From assembly GCA_900556185.1 (NCBI GenBank), contig USNN01000027.1, positions 1-10,389 of the forward strand: a DNA stretch of 10,389 nt. The letters are read 5' to 3'. The position numbers and the translations under genes are program-made. This document shows positions 1-6,247 of this stretch, piece after piece. Within the stretch, counting starts at the first letter, position 1, and each line of letters opens with the position of its first letter. This DNA comes from an uncultured Eubacteriales bacterium. GTDB lineage: Bacteria; Bacillota; Clostridia; Christensenellales; UBA1242. The notes beneath the pieces are model-generated. The model made no database searches. It was not told where the DNA came from and was given only the letters and a program-made list of their open reading frames with translations.

Positions 1-1
1 T

Positions 2-403
2 GGCTACTATATTTTGGCAATTTTAACCGGCGCACTAACCTGGCTTAGCCAATTTGTAAGTGAAAAATCTAACAACATTAGCAAACGCAAAATGGAAGAG
101 GCTCTTGGCGTAACCCACGAAGCACCAGATCCAACCCAAGCATCAATGAAAATGATGAAATTTATTTTACCAATAATTATGGTTGTGTTTGCCTTAACCA
201 GTACATCGTCCTTTGCTTTGTATCTAGTAACTAGTTCGGTAATGAGCATTTTAGTAAGTTTGGTATGCACCAAAATTGTGGATAAATTAACCCAAAAAGA
301 AGAACAAAAATATATCGACTTTTTGCGTAAAAATGCCAACAAAACTGCTAAAAAACAAAAACCAGAAATGAAACAATTTAAGCAAATAGGAGATAAAATA
401 TAA
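2..403 (+). CDS. yidC: YidC/Oxa1-family membrane protein insertase, C-terminal part (5' truncated by window edge)
   Basis: YidC inserts and folds proteins in the cytoplasmic membrane, with or without SecYEG. Only the last 133 residues are visible; the reading frame is open from base 2 and has no start of its own (the first possible start, TTG at 14, lies inside the domain). What shows the family: a hydrophobic hairpin start (LAILTGALTWLSQF), then a polar segment, then a KMMKFILPIIMVVFALTSTS stretch like the MMxFMPIxF...P/S-G-L-LY region of YidC, and a final transmembrane span around ALYLVTSSVMSILVSLV. The tail of about 45 residues is rich in Lys and Gln, as is usual for a ribosome-facing YidC tail. 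The TAA stop shares its last base with the ATG of jag (TAATG), so the two are translationally coupled. The yidC–jag pairing strongly supports the call. The N-terminal part is outside the window. Confidence 0.9.
   Translation, partial: GYYILAILTGALTWLSQFVSEKSNNISKRKMEEALGVTHEAPDPTQASMKMMKFILPIIMVVFALTSTSSFALYLVTSSVMSILVSLVCTKIVDKLTQKEEQKYIDFLRKNANKTAKKQKPEMKQFKQIGDKI
277..285 (-). promoter_or_regulatory. Consensus DnaA box inside yidC
   Basis: TGTGGATAA on the + strand is a perfect reverse complement of the classic DnaA box TTATCCACA. It lies in coding sequence, about 3 kb from the putative origin core, so it may be coincidental or a titration/regulatory site. Confidence 0.4.
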
Positions 404-1083
404 TGAATTCAATTGAAGTATCCGGCAAAACCGTAGACCAAGCCATCGAAATCGGCTTATTTAAACTAAACGCTAAGCGTGAAGACGTAACCGTTATTGT
501 GCTAGAAGAAGGTGGCTTGTTTGACAAAGCAAAAGTTCGCCTAATTTTAACCAGCGAATTTGAAAACCAAACCGAAGTAGAAAAGGTTGTTACCAACTTT
601 TGCGCTGCAACTGGACTAAAAATTTTTGGCACGATTGAAGAAAGCGACAAAGAAATAAAAATCAATTTTACCGGCGAAGATGTTGGCTCAATTATTGGTA
701 AACGTGGTGATTGTTTGGACGCAACTCAATTTTTGTTGTCACAAATAATCAACAAAAACAAACCAAATAAAGAGTACAAACGCGTTATTATTGATAGCGA
801 AGGTTACCGTGGCAAACGCGAAGAAAGTTTGCGTGCACTTGCCCGAAAACTTGCAAGCAAGGCCGTAAAAGAAGGCAAGGTACAAAAACTAGAGCCAATG
901 AACGCCTACGAGCGCAAGATTATTCACCTAGCGCTTGAAGGTAGGGAAGATGTTACCACCGTCAGCAAAAATGAAGAACCACATCGCTATATCACCATTA
1001 TTCCAAACAATAAATCAATGAAGGTTACCGCCGAAGAAAAGACCTCGGTAGAAACCAACAACGCACGTGATTTTAATGACTAA
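403..1083 (+). CDS. jag: Jag/KhpB-family RNA-binding protein (Jag-N, KH and R3H domains)
   Basis: Jag (also called KhpB or EloR) is a cytoplasmic RNA-binding protein. In Bacillota it is linked to cell elongation and division and pairs with the small KH protein KhpA. The domains run in order: Jag-N at about residues 1–50 (VSGKTVDQAIEIGLFKL, then an EEGGLFDKAKVRLIL-like strand); a KH domain at about 60–137 with the RNA-binding loop IIGKRGD at 97–103; and an R3H domain at about 140–201 with the signature RKIIH (R171, H175) and the following EPHRYITIIP strand. At 226 residues it is slightly longer than many homologues because of an acidic tail. The ATG overlaps the yidC stop; AGGAG at 388–392 is its ribosome site, 10 nt upstream. 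A strong terminator follows 8 nt after the stop. It is read toward the dnaN–dnaA genes, which is unusual. Confidence 0.95.
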   Translation: MNSIEVSGKTVDQAIEIGLFKLNAKREDVTVIVLEEGGLFDKAKVRLILTSEFENQTEVEKVVTNFCAATGLKIFGTIEESDKEIKINFTGEDVGSIIGKRGDCLDATQFLLSQIINKNKPNKEYKRVIIDSEGYRGKREESLRALARKLASKAVKEGKVQKLEPMNAYERKIIHLALEGREDVTTVSKNEEPHRYITIIPNNKSMKVTAEEKTSVETNNARDFND

Positions 1084-1090
1084 TTAAAAC

Positions 1091-1120
1091 AAAAACGCTC
1101 CCAAACGGGGGCGTTTTTTT
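1091..1120 (+). terminator. Intrinsic terminator after jag
   Basis: CGCTCCC (1096–1102) pairs with GGGGGCG (1107–1113) around the loop AAAC, with one T·G pair. The stem extends through A1091–1095 against the T-tract that starts at 1114. The A-run on one side and T-run on the other mean it could stop transcripts from both directions. Confidence 0.93.
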
Positions 1121-1450
1121 ATTTAGATAATTCACTCATCTGGCGCTTAACTTAACCCAACAATAAAGGCGCTCAGTATCTTGACTTGCCCCTAGTGTAA
1201 TGGCTAGCACGCAAGCGCAGCAAAGGCAAAACGGTGTCATTTGTGCCAGTTTGTCTTTGTGATGGTTTAAGTAGTCGCACTAGCAAAGCATCGCCAACTT
1301 TTGATGCCATTTTGCTAAGCAAAACAAATAATAAAATATATAGGCGCAAATTTTTTATTGCAACTTTCTGCGCCACTTTTTGCGCGCTCTTGCTAGCGCT
1401 TAGTTTGACAAAGAGAATGGTGCATGTGGCGGTAAAATTTTTAATATAAC
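1121..1450. other. Gene-free stretch with no recognised gene
   Basis: Between the jag terminator and the DnaA-box cluster I see no convincing gene. Short open frames exist on both strands (for example 1234–1449 + and 1173–1376 −), but they have no good ribosome site, no recognisable domain and no coding-like residue pattern. The stretch looks slightly richer in G/C than its surroundings, with several GCGC/GCTAGC words. Two small hairpins are visible: GGCGCA 1343–1348 with TGCGCC 1369–1374, and GCGCT 1384–1388 with AGCGC 1395–1399. A tRNA-like D-arm (1193–1210) is not backed by the rest of a tRNA. It could be a decayed gene or an unrecognised RNA. Confidence 0.5.
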
Positions 1451-1469
1451 TAGTTAAATAGTAAAAAAA

Positions 1470-1570
1470 GTTTCAACAATAGTTAAACAATTGTTAAAAA
1501 GTTGGCAGTTTTCCACAGTTAACTCTAGACAAAACAAGGTTTTTAACACTTTTTAAACTTTTGTTAAAAT
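1470..1570. other. DnaA-box cluster in the jag / membrane-gene interval (candidate second origin segment)
   Basis: In about 100 bp there is one canonical DnaA box (TTTTCCACA, 1509–1517) and several copies of a variant with A for C at position 6. These are TGTTAAAAA 1492–1500, TTTTTAACA 1540–1548, TGTTAAAAT 1562–1570 and the weaker GTTTCAACA 1470–1478. It lies between two terminators, outside all genes. Bipartite DnaA-box clusters flanking dnaA are established in B. subtilis and Helicobacter pylori; here the second cluster would lie beyond dnaN and the membrane gene. TGTTAAAA also occurs singly elsewhere in the window (near 5464, 8364 and 8812), so the argument rests on density plus the canonical box. 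Confidence 0.55.
1509..1517 (+). promoter_or_regulatory. Canonical DnaA box
   Basis: TTTTCCACA matches TTWTNCACA at every position and is the only exact match I found outside a coding region. It is followed at once by the palindrome GTTAAC (1518–1523). Confidence 0.65.
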
Positions 1571-1571
1571 A

Positions 1572-1604
1572 TAAAAATCCCCACCAAGGTAATTCTTGGT
1601 GGGG
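1572..1604 (-). terminator. Intrinsic terminator after the dnaA–dnaN–membrane gene unit
   Basis: A perfect 10-bp stem, CCCCACCAAG (1579–1588) with CTTGGTGGGG (1595–1604) around a 6-nt loop, is followed on the minus strand by a T-run (complement of 1573–1578). It lies 15 nt after the stop of the 218-residue gene. Confidence 0.93.
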
Positions 1605-1618
1605 ACAAATAAAACTAT

Positions 1619-2275
1619 TTAGTTTTCAACATAAATTAAACAATTGTTAATAAACTTTTTGCCTTTGTGAAGCGAAATCAAAAAGCAAATGTTTATTGCA
1701 ACGGCGCCAACCAACATATAGGCAAGGTTAATTATTGCACCTACAAAAGTTAGTGGGGTTTGTTTGGTAATTAAGGTAACCAAATAATGCCCAAGTTCCA
1801 AAATTAAACCGGCTGCAATGGTAAAGCAAATGGCAAATAGCACTACCATAATTGCTTTTGCTCTAACTTGACTGTTTTGGTTTTTTAGATAATTGTAATA
1901 AACCGAAACACCAACAATAGATAGCAAAATTCCAGTCAGGTTGCAAACGGCAATTATTATCCATTTTATGGTAAACAAATTAAAACTGTTGTAAACAATT
2001 AGGCTTAGCAAAAAGTAAGTATAAATAAAAACTTTTAACCAATTGCCCAAAACAATTTTTCCTCTGTTTTCCAGCATCATAAGCAAATAGTAGGCAAGCA
2101 TACATGCTAGTATTGTTACAAATGATACCACTAGGTTTTGACTAAATGGTGAGAGTGTCTTTGTAATAAGCGAGCGCACTAGTTCTTCAATTAAAAAAAC
2201 TAAATACGCCGTTATTATTGCTAACAAACAAAACACATAAATGTCTGTCCATTTTGTTTTTGTTTTGGTTTCCAT
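1619..2275 (-). CDS. Six-span membrane protein of unknown function, coupled to dnaN
   Basis: I do not recognise the family. The 218-residue product starts KTKTKW and is very hydrophobic, with about six membrane spans near residues 11–29, 46–68, 80–95, 105–127, 140–160 and 175–201. It lacks a cleavable signal and has few charges inside the spans, apart from E30/E31 and E160/H163. Two segments look alike: residues 28–39 and 159–171 both end in LITK and are followed by a Pro-containing loop and another span, hinting at an ancient internal duplication. I chose ATG at 2275: GGAG lies 6 nt upstream inside the dnaN 3' end, and the dnaN TAG stop is one base before this ATG. A TTG at 2287 is in frame but overlaps dnaN and has no ribosome site. 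A terminator follows. Coupling to dnaN does not reveal its role; the link may be purely positional. Confidence 0.85.
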   Translation of the reverse strand: METKTKTKWTDIYVFCLLAIITAYLVFLIEELVRSLITKTLSPFSQNLVVSFVTILACMLAYYLLMMLENRGKIVLGNWLKVFIYTYFLLSLIVYNSFNLFTIKWIIIAVCNLTGILLSIVGVSVYYNYLKNQNSQVRAKAIMVVLFAICFTIAAGLILELGHYLVTLITKQTPLTFVGAIINLAYMLVGAVAINICFLISLHKGKKFINNCLIYVEN

Positions 2276-2276
2276 A

Positions 2277-3383
2277 CTATGCTCCAATTCTTACTGGCAA
2301 AATGAGGTACAAGTATTCACTATTTTCAGTGCTAGTTAAGGTGCAAGGTGCGTTGTAAGAGGTAAAGTTAATTTTAATATACTCATCTTCAATTTGTTTC
2401 ATACATTCAGTAAAGTAACGCGCATTAAATGCCACCAAAATATCTTTACCTTCTTTGCTAATTGGTACCTTTTCGTTGATATTACCATAGTCACTTGTGG
2501 ACGAGATAGTTAAAATCTTATCTTTTATGTCAAAAGTAATAAGGTTGTTTTTGTTCAGCCTAGCAAGCAAGCTTGCTCTTTCGATGGCTTCTTCCAAATA
2601 CTTTTTGGCAACGGTTACTGTGGTGTTTGTTTGCACCGGCAAAACTTGTTTGTAGTTAATAAAGTCACCATCTAGTAGGCGGGTAATAACTTTTGTTTCG
2701 CCAAGGTCAACCAATATATAATTCTTTTGAATGTTAATTACCAAATCATCTTCGTTGTCGGTAATAATTTTGCTTATTTCGCTCAAACTGCGCGCTGGAA
2801 CAATAATGTTAAAGTTTGCAGTGCTATCCACCAAATATTTTGAACATATTGCCATACGGTAGCCATCTAGCGCAATGGCGTTAAGTTTTCCGTCGGTAAC
2901 TTCAAGCAAAATACCTTTTAAAATAGGACGCGTGTCGTCATAGGCTGCCGAGAATATTGTTTTGTTAATAAGTTCTCTAAAGTCTTTTTGTTTAATGGTA
3001 ATGTGGTCGGTGCTATCAATCTTTTTAATTTCAGGAAATTCGTTAACCGACATACCTTGCAAGGTTCCTTCACTATCAGTATATTTTAAGCGGATAGTGT
3101 TGTCGTTATCGTTTTTAGAAATCTCAATTTTTTCGTTAGCAAGTTTGCGAATAAGTTCGGCAAAAAATTTGCCTTGTACCACAACTTCACCTTCAATTTT
3201 TACATCGGCAGGAATTTTGTTTTCTATTGATAGTTCTAGATCAGTTGCAAGCAAGGTTACCGAATCGTTTTCTGCTTTTAACTTGATGCCCTCTAAAATA
3301 GGATTGGTAGAACGAATAGCAGTAGCCTTTAAAACTTTGTTTATTGACTCTGAAAGTTCCAGCCCGTCGCAAATAAATTTCAT
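2277..3383 (-). CDS. dnaN: DNA polymerase III beta subunit (sliding clamp)
   Basis: The clamp dimerises into a ring around DNA and tethers the replicative polymerase and other repair and replication proteins. At 368 residues it has the normal length. Family marks: MKFICDGLELSESINKV at the N-terminus, LLATDLELSIE (44–54), the DDTRPILKGI strand (149–158), ALDGYRMA (171–178) in the second domain, RLLDGDFINYKQVLP (235–249) opening the third, FNARYFTECM (319–328), and a C-terminal LPVR (362–365), here extended by IGA. Three repeated clamp domains of about 120 residues each fit these positions. The ATG has an excellent ribosome site (complement of TCTCCCC, 3391–3397). It lies downstream of dnaA on the same strand, separated by 180 bp that hold the putative origin core. 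Its stop is one base from the next gene's ATG. I see no convincing dnaN-specific promoter. Confidence 0.97.
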   Translation of the reverse strand: MKFICDGLELSESINKVLKATAIRSTNPILEGIKLKAENDSVTLLATDLELSIENKIPADVKIEGEVVVQGKFFAELIRKLANEKIEISKNDNDNTIRLKYTDSEGTLQGMSVNEFPEIKKIDSTDHITIKQKDFRELINKTIFSAAYDDTRPILKGILLEVTDGKLNAIALDGYRMAICSKYLVDSTANFNIIVPARSLSEISKIITDNEDDLVINIQKNYILVDLGETKVITRLLDGDFINYKQVLPVQTNTTVTVAKKYLEEAIERASLLARLNKNNLITFDIKDKILTISSTSDYGNINEKVPISKEGKDILVAFNARYFTECMKQIEDEYIKINFTSYNAPCTLTSTENSEYLYLILPVRIGA

Positions 3384-3390
3384 TTTTGTT

Positions 3391-3397
3391 TCTCCCC
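3391..3397 (-). promoter_or_regulatory. Strong ribosome binding site of dnaN
   Basis: The minus strand reads GGGGAGA 7 nt before the dnaN ATG, an almost ideal anti-16S match, fixing the start at 3383. Confidence 0.8.
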
Positions 3398-3422
3398 TTC
3401 GGTTATTTGTATTTTTTATTTT

Positions 3423-3443
3423 TATTAGTAGTAGTATTAGTAT
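3423..3443 (+). repeat. DnaA-trio-like trinucleotide tract
   Basis: Seven consecutive T-A-N triplets (N = G in four, T in three) on the + strand; the minus strand reads as CTA/ATA repeats. In the B. subtilis model DnaA leaves its boxes and binds such 3'-GAT-5' repeats on one strand to open the duplex. Polarity fits: the repeats lie box-distal of a G/C-containing spacer. Confidence 0.65.
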
Positions 3444-3529
3444 GCAGTGTTGAAATGTTAAAAAGTGTGTTAAAACCTTTAAAATAAACGAGTGTAGAGT
3501 TTGAAAAGTATCTTAAAAATTTAAACGAG

Positions 3530-3550
3530 TTTTTAACACGGTGTTGAAAA
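3530..3550. repeat. Inverted pair of variant DnaA boxes downstream of dnaA
   Basis: TTTTTAACA (3530–3538) and TGTTGAAAA (3542–3550) face each other around CGG, forming an imperfect inverted repeat 13 nt after the dnaA stop. It lacks a following T-tract on the dnaA strand, so a terminator role is less likely than a DnaA-binding role. Confidence 0.5.
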
Positions 3551-3563
3551 GTGGTTTAAAAAA

Positions 3564-4946
3564 TTATTTGGACATACAAAGATCTTTGATATCTTTAACT
3601 TGCGTTTGCAATAGTTTATCGGTCTTTAATAATTTGTCTATTTTGTTCTTGCAGTAAATAACCGTGGCATGGTCTTTATTAAAGATTTTGCCTATTGATG
3701 TGTATGGCATTTCTAGCATATTATCTAGTAAATACATACATATTTGCCGTGGATAGGATAGTTCTTTTTTTCTATCTTTTCCAAGTAATTGGTTTTTACT
3801 TACATCAAAATATTTGCAAACTTTTTCTATTATTTTATCGCTATCAAAACTAACTTTACTTACGGTTATATAGTTTTTTAAGGCTTCTTGTGCAACCTCT
3901 AGAGTTACCTTTGGCTTTTTAAGTAATCCTGCATAAAATATGCATCTAGACAGATATCCTTCAAGTTCTCGCACACTTGTTGTCATAGCTTCGGCTATGT
4001 ATTCTAAAACGTCGTCGTCTACTAGGTGTCGCTCCATATAGGTTTTCTTTTTAAGGATTGCTATTCTTGTTTCTATTTCCGGAACACCTATGTCGGTCAT
4101 TAAGCCCCATTCAAATCTTGTTCGTAGTCTATCTTCTAGCGGTGTGATTTCTTTTGGTGGTCTATCGGATGAAAGTACAATTTGTTTGTTTTGAGAGATT
4201 AGTGCATTAAAGGTGTGGAAAAATTCTTCTTGAACTCTAGGTTTGCCTATAATTGATTGCACGTCATCTACGATTAAGACGTCTGCGTTTCGATATTTAT
4301 TTCTAAAACCAGTATTCATATCTAGTTCGTTTTTACTAACCGTTTCAATAAACTCGTTGGTGAATTGCTCAGTGGTTACATAAACTACGGTTAACTCTGG
4401 TTTGGTTTCTACTAATTGATTTCCAATTGCGTGAAGTATATGGGTTTTACCAAGACCTGCACCACCATAAATAAATAGTGGGTTGTATTGACCACCCGGA
4501 TTTTCGGCTACTGCTTTGGCGGCTGCAACGGTAAACTCGTTAGTTGGACCAACAACATAGTTTTCAAAAGTGAACTTTGGGTTAAACTGAGATGACTTTG
4601 TTGTTTTATTTGAAACCGCTTGCTCTGGTTTTATTTTAGGGTCATCAAAAACTAAATTTTCTTCTTCAATTTCGTCTTCAACTACTACTTCAAACGAATT
4701 TAGGTGTGGGCAAACTTCTTTAATTGCTTCGTTTATTTTTTCGGTATGACTTTTTTGAATAACCGACCTTGCGCCTGCGCTAGGTGATTTTAAAATAAGA
4801 GCATCACCTCTAATTCCAATTGGCTCAAGTGCTTTTATCCAAACATCATAGGTAAGAGCGGAAGTTACACTGGCAACAATTTTTTTGGCATTATCCCAAA
4901 TTTTTTTATAATCTAATTCAGTTGTATTCGTTTCTTTGTTACTCAT
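3564..4946 (-). CDS. dnaA: Chromosomal replication initiator protein DnaA
   Basis: DnaA binds origin boxes, forms an ATP-bound filament and melts the origin. All 460 residues are present: domain I at about 1–85 (IWDNAKKIV...TYDVWIKAL); a short acidic linker to about 120; the AAA+ domain with Walker A GGAGLGKT (161–168), Walker B LIVDDVQ (224–230), an arginine-finger region RTRF (R277) and sensor II SVRELEG (R326); and domain IV from about 366. In domain IV the R of YPRQ (R400) is kept, but the DNA-reading signature is FNKDHATV (422–429). It has Ala427 where E. coli has Thr435, and one residue fewer than the usual FGGRDHTTV. On the minus strand, TATAAT (4976–4971) with TTGCAA 17 nt upstream makes a good promoter. 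AGGAG (4964–4960) is 13 nt from the ATG, an unusually long gap, so translation may be weak. Confidence 0.98.
   Translation of the reverse strand: MSNKETNTTELDYKKIWDNAKKIVASVTSALTYDVWIKALEPIGIRGDALILKSPSAGARSVIQKSHTEKINEAIKEVCPHLNSFEVVVEDEIEEENLVFDDPKIKPEQAVSNKTTKSSQFNPKFTFENYVVGPTNEFTVAAAKAVAENPGGQYNPLFIYGGAGLGKTHILHAIGNQLVETKPELTVVYVTTEQFTNEFIETVSKNELDMNTGFRNKYRNADVLIVDDVQSIIGKPRVQEEFFHTFNALISQNKQIVLSSDRPPKEITPLEDRLRTRFEWGLMTDIGVPEIETRIAILKKKTYMERHLVDDDVLEYIAEAMTTSVRELEGYLSRCIFYAGLLKKPKVTLEVAQEALKNYITVSKVSFDSDKIIEKVCKYFDVSKNQLLGKDRKKELSYPRQICMYLLDNMLEMPYTSIGKIFNKDHATVIYCKNKIDKLLKTDKLLQTQVKDIKDLCMSK
4214..4222 (-). promoter_or_regulatory. DnaA-box match inside dnaA
   Basis: TGTGGAAAA on the + strand matches TGTGNAWAA (reverse complement of the DnaA box). 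It lies in codons of the AAA+ domain, so it may be chance or a self-regulatory site. Confidence 0.3.
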
Positions 4947-4970
4947 TTTCCCGATAATACTCCTACATAT

Positions 4971-4999
4971 ATTATAACTAATTTAGTATATATTTGCAA
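4971..4999 (-). promoter_or_regulatory. Promoter for dnaA
   Basis: Minus strand: −35-like TTGCAA (4999–4994), 17-nt spacer, perfect −10 TATAAT (4976–4971). The expected start near 4964 places AGGAG at the very 5' end of a roughly 18-nt leader. Confidence 0.6.
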
Positions 5000-5025
5000 G
5001 TAGTTAGTTAAATTAATTTATTTAC

Positions 5026-5069
5026 TAGACAAACTAAATAAGTATAGTTTAAAATATATTATATATAAT
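5026..5069 (+). promoter_or_regulatory. Promoter region for recF in the A/T-rich dnaA–recF gap
   Basis: TAGACA (5026–5031) and TAAAAT (5050–5055), 18 nt apart, form a plausible sigma-A promoter. A perfect TATAAT at 5064–5069 is an alternative −10 without a good −35. The 144-bp gap is almost all A/T, with ATATAT runs at 5053–5079, and contains no DnaA box that I can see. Confidence 0.45.
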
Positions 5070-5090
5070 GATATATATAAGAAGGGTAAA

Positions 5091-6176
5091 ATGTATATTA
5101 AAAAAATAAGTTTAAGTAATTTTAGAAATTATATAGATGAGACGGTTGAGTTTTCTCCTAAAACGAATATTGTGGTTGGCAAAAATGCTCAGGGTAAAAC
5201 CAACTTGATAGAACCTATATATATATTAAGTACATTAAAATCGTTTAGAAATTCTAAACTTGTAGATTGTATAAGAGAAGATTCAGATCAGGCTACAATA
5301 GAAGTTGTTTTGGAGTCGGATACTTTTGGCGAAAGAAAAATTAAATATGTGATTAATAAAGACGGCGAAGACGAATATTATGTGAACGGTAATTTAATTA
5401 AGCAAAAGAAGGATAAGTTGGGTTTTGTTTACGCTGTTATTTTTTCACCAGACGAGTTAAAGATTGTTAAAAGTGGGCCAGAAGTAAGGCGTGATTTTAT
5501 AGACACGGATATTTCTCAGGTTTCTAAAGCATATTGTGTTTTGCTTGATAGATACGAAGAAGTTTTGATGAATAGAAATAAACTCCTTAAGTCGTGTGCA
5601 TATATTAAAAACGTGGACGCACAACTAGATGTGTTTGATACACAACTAGCACTAATTGGTAGCCAAATAGCCTTAAGCCGAAAAAACTTTATTGATAAAA
5701 TTAACGGCAAGGTTTCAAGCGTGTTAAATTATTTAACTAGGGGCAAGGAAAATTTAGAGATAAAGTATGTTGGGTTAAAGGGCAAATCTCGGGAAGATAT
5801 GACCGAAAACTTTTTAAATAACTTGGTTGTATCAAGAGATAAAGACAAGGAAGTTGGTTACACAACAATTGGTCCACACCGAGATGACTTGAAGTTTTTT
5901 ATAAACAAAAAAGAAGTTAAGCCATACGCAAGCCAGGGGCAAATTAGGTCGGTTGTGCTTGCATTGAAACTAGCCGAACTAGAAACGATTAAAGAAGAAA
6001 AGGAGTGTCCGATTTTGCTACTAGACGATGTTTTTAGCGAGCTAGACTACTCTCGTCAAGAACTTTTACTAAAGTATTTAAGCAACCAACAGATATTTAT
6101 AACATCCACTTTTTCTAAAGTAAAAAATTTAGAAGAATTTAAAAAAATTAGAGTGGTTTCTGGGAAAATTAAATAA
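5091..6176 (+). CDS. recF: DNA replication and repair protein RecF
   Basis: RecF is an SMC-like ABC ATPase that, with RecO and RecR, loads RecA at single-strand gaps and helps restart stalled forks. At 361 residues it is full length. N-terminal strand MYIKKISLSNFRNY leads to Walker A GKNAQGKT (30–37). A helical lid region lies at about 120–200, with SPDELKIVKSGPEVRRDFID typical of RecF. The TTIGPHRDDL motif (258–267) is followed by the ABC signature region YASQGQIRSVVLALKLAE (279–296), Walker B LLLDDVFSELD (309–319) and a D-loop/H-loop-like ITSTF (337–341). AAGGG at 5082–5086 is the ribosome site. Unlike the usual dnaA-dnaN-recF-gyrB order, it is divergent from dnaA, and the small S4-domain gene often upstream of recF is absent. 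It ends in a terminator. Confidence 0.97.
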   Translation: MYIKKISLSNFRNYIDETVEFSPKTNIVVGKNAQGKTNLIEPIYILSTLKSFRNSKLVDCIREDSDQATIEVVLESDTFGERKIKYVINKDGEDEYYVNGNLIKQKKDKLGFVYAVIFSPDELKIVKSGPEVRRDFIDTDISQVSKAYCVLLDRYEEVLMNRNKLLKSCAYIKNVDAQLDVFDTQLALIGSQIALSRKNFIDKINGKVSSVLNYLTRGKENLEIKYVGLKGKSREDMTENFLNNLVVSRDKDKEVGYTTIGPHRDDLKFFINKKEVKPYASQGQIRSVVLALKLAELETIKEEKECPILLLDDVFSELDYSRQELLLKYLSNQQIFITSTFSKVKNLEEFKKIRVVSGKIK

Positions 6177-6190
6177 TGCGTAATTGCTTT

Positions 6191-6247
6191 AAAAATAAGG
6201 GATTTTAGCGGGTAAGTTTTACCAAGTCTGAAACCCTTATTTTTTTA
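6191..6247 (+). terminator. Intrinsic terminator after recF with an internal second hairpin
   Basis: AAAAATAAGGG (6191–6201) pairs with CCCTTATTTTT (6234–6244), followed by more T. The 32-nt loop contains its own hairpin, GGTAA 6211–6215 with TTACC 6219–6223. The long loop is unusual for a simple terminator. Confidence 0.75.

Larger units (their letters stand above)
3401..3550 (-). other. oriC: Putative oriC core: variant DnaA boxes, G/C spacer, DnaA-trio, A/T-rich unwinding element
   Basis: Read on the minus strand from the dnaA stop toward dnaN, the gap holds: a back-to-back pair of box-like words (TTTTCAACA and TGTTAAAAA, 3530–3550); two further TTTTAACA words (3456–3464 and 3468–3475); a TTTCAACA word (3449–3456); a short G/C-containing spacer (3444–3447); a run of CTA/ATA trinucleotides (3423–3443); and a nearly pure A/T tract (3405–3425). 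This is the order and position of the basal unwinding system of B. subtilis, where boxes, G/C spacer, DnaA-trio and A/T tract lie between dnaA and dnaN. The boxes deviate from TTWTNCACA mainly by A for C at position 6. The layout is seen directly; the origin function is inferred. Confidence 0.7.

Noticed and set aside
1186..1215. tRNA 5'-half look-alike: TA followed by a GTGT/GCAC D-arm around AATGGCTA
   Set aside because: No matching anticodon stem, T-arm or acceptor 3' strand follows within tRNA length, so at most it is a fragment or chance.
1405..1438. TTGACA (1405–1410) with TAAAAT (1433–1438) as a promoter
   Set aside because: The 22-nt spacing is too long and no gene follows on the + strand.
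1234..1449. 71-residue open frame on + and a 67-residue frame on − in the same interval
   Set aside because: No ribosome site, no recognisable domain, and composition like translated non-coding sequence.
2276..2287. TTG start at 2287 for the membrane gene
   Set aside because: It lies inside dnaN without a ribosome site; GGAG is placed correctly for ATG 2275.
3530..3550. Inverted repeat after dnaA as its terminator
   Set aside because: No T-tract follows on the dnaA strand, and the words match the recurrent box variant, so a DnaA-binding role is preferred.
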